This document shows positions 55,484 to 55,572 of a stretch of 55,572 nucleotides of DNA, in pieces. Numbering within the stretch: the first letter of the stretch is position 1; each line of letters begins with the position of its first letter. The position numbers and the translations under genes were made by a program. The stretch comes from a virus, in IMG/VR virus record IMGVR_UViG_3300043413_000016, positions 1 to 55,572 of that record. One strand, 5' to 3'. The notes below the pieces were generated by a model, which was not told the DNA's origin, did not search any database, and saw nothing but the letters and a program-made list of their open reading frames with translations.

Positions 55484-55572
55484 GCGGCTTCCCAAGTCCA
55501 ACACACCACCACGCACCAGCCGCTTGCTTGCAGTGCATCCATGCGCTGGCGCTGTTCCTTGCTGGGTGTTCC
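55432..55572. repeat. 141-base direct repeat, right copy
   Basis: Identical to 53063-53203. The last 127 bases (55446-55572) are identical to bases 1-127, the overlap by which the circular sequence closes. Confidence 0.95.

Noticed and set aside
53273-55516. 747-codon minus-strand open frame across the insert
   Set aside because: It is the reverse of the methyltransferase and transposase genes, both with full catalytic motifs; its sequence is low-complexity and His/Gln/Gly-rich without known features.
1-55572. CRISPR array
   Set aside because: No regular short repeats with equal spacers; the attC sites vary in length and spacing and flank genes.
1-55572. Integration module (integrase and attP)
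   Set aside because: No tyrosine or serine integrase is recognisable in any frame; the small repressor alone does not prove lysogeny.
55446-55572. Biological direct terminal repeat of a linear phage genome
   Set aside because: The length of exactly 127 bases equals a usual assembler word length and coincides with the edge of an internal repeat, so it is explained by assembly of a circular sequence.

Overview
The window is a complete or near-complete genome of a tailed phage with a short-tail (podovirus-like) gene set. It reads as a circular contig, because bases 1-127 are identical to bases 55446-55572. GC content is high, and genes are tightly packed with ATGA, GTGA or TGATG overlaps. Small ParB-like, NinB-like, VRR-NUC, ERF and YqaJ-type genes, together with the protein style, suggest a host among the Betaproteobacteria (Burkholderiales, perhaps Comamonadaceae). 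That host assignment is inference. I see no integrase, DNA polymerase or phage RNA polymerase.

Layout. (1) Bases 7014 down to 1, minus strand: a Cro-like repressor, a small Cys-containing protein, a GIY-YIG-like protein, a ParB-like protein, a DEAD/DEAH helicase, a TOPRIM primase, a NinB-like protein, a winged-helix protein and a VRR-NUC nuclease. The nuclease gene runs across the contig end. (2) Bases 7015-7186: divergent control region with a good sigma70 promoter facing right. (3) Bases 7187-16270, plus strand: tiny membrane and basic proteins, then an ERF annealing protein, a YqaJ exonuclease, a coiled-coil protein and a winged-helix protein. These are followed by an array of gene cassettes separated by integron-type attC sites (12621-15858) with no integrase. 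(4) Bases 16331-53066, minus strand, read from right to left: HNH-like protein and small zinc-binding proteins, terminase small and large subunits, a 576-base gap holding a candidate pseudoknotted RNA, portal, scaffold, major capsid protein of the N4-gp56 type, head-tail adaptors, tail proteins, a GNAT acetyltransferase, internal virion proteins, a 3,090-residue polyvalent protein, tail fibres including an SGNH esterase, a sigma-like protein, and the lysis genes. (5) Bases 53204-55431: a 2.2-kb insert between 141-base direct repeats, carrying a cytosine-5 DNA methyltransferase and an ISL3-type transposase. The repeats duplicate the 3' end of the VRR-NUC gene.

How the parts work together. Repressor and promoter sit between two early units, one for replication and one for recombination and host takeover. 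The ERF and YqaJ pair forms an annealing and resection system. The long minus-strand late block packages, builds and releases the virion. The methyltransferase probably protects phage DNA from restriction.

The most unusual feature is the cassette array. Five successive cassettes each begin with a 6-base sequence that is the exact complement of the R'' box at their own 3' end, as expected of mobile integron cassettes. A run of attC sites without an integrase (a CALIN) inside a phage genome is, to my knowledge, rare. Second-rank signals are the pseudoknot RNA candidate between terminase and portal, a second open frame running the whole length of the methyltransferase gene, two families of repeated short motifs, and the 141-base repeats around the insert.
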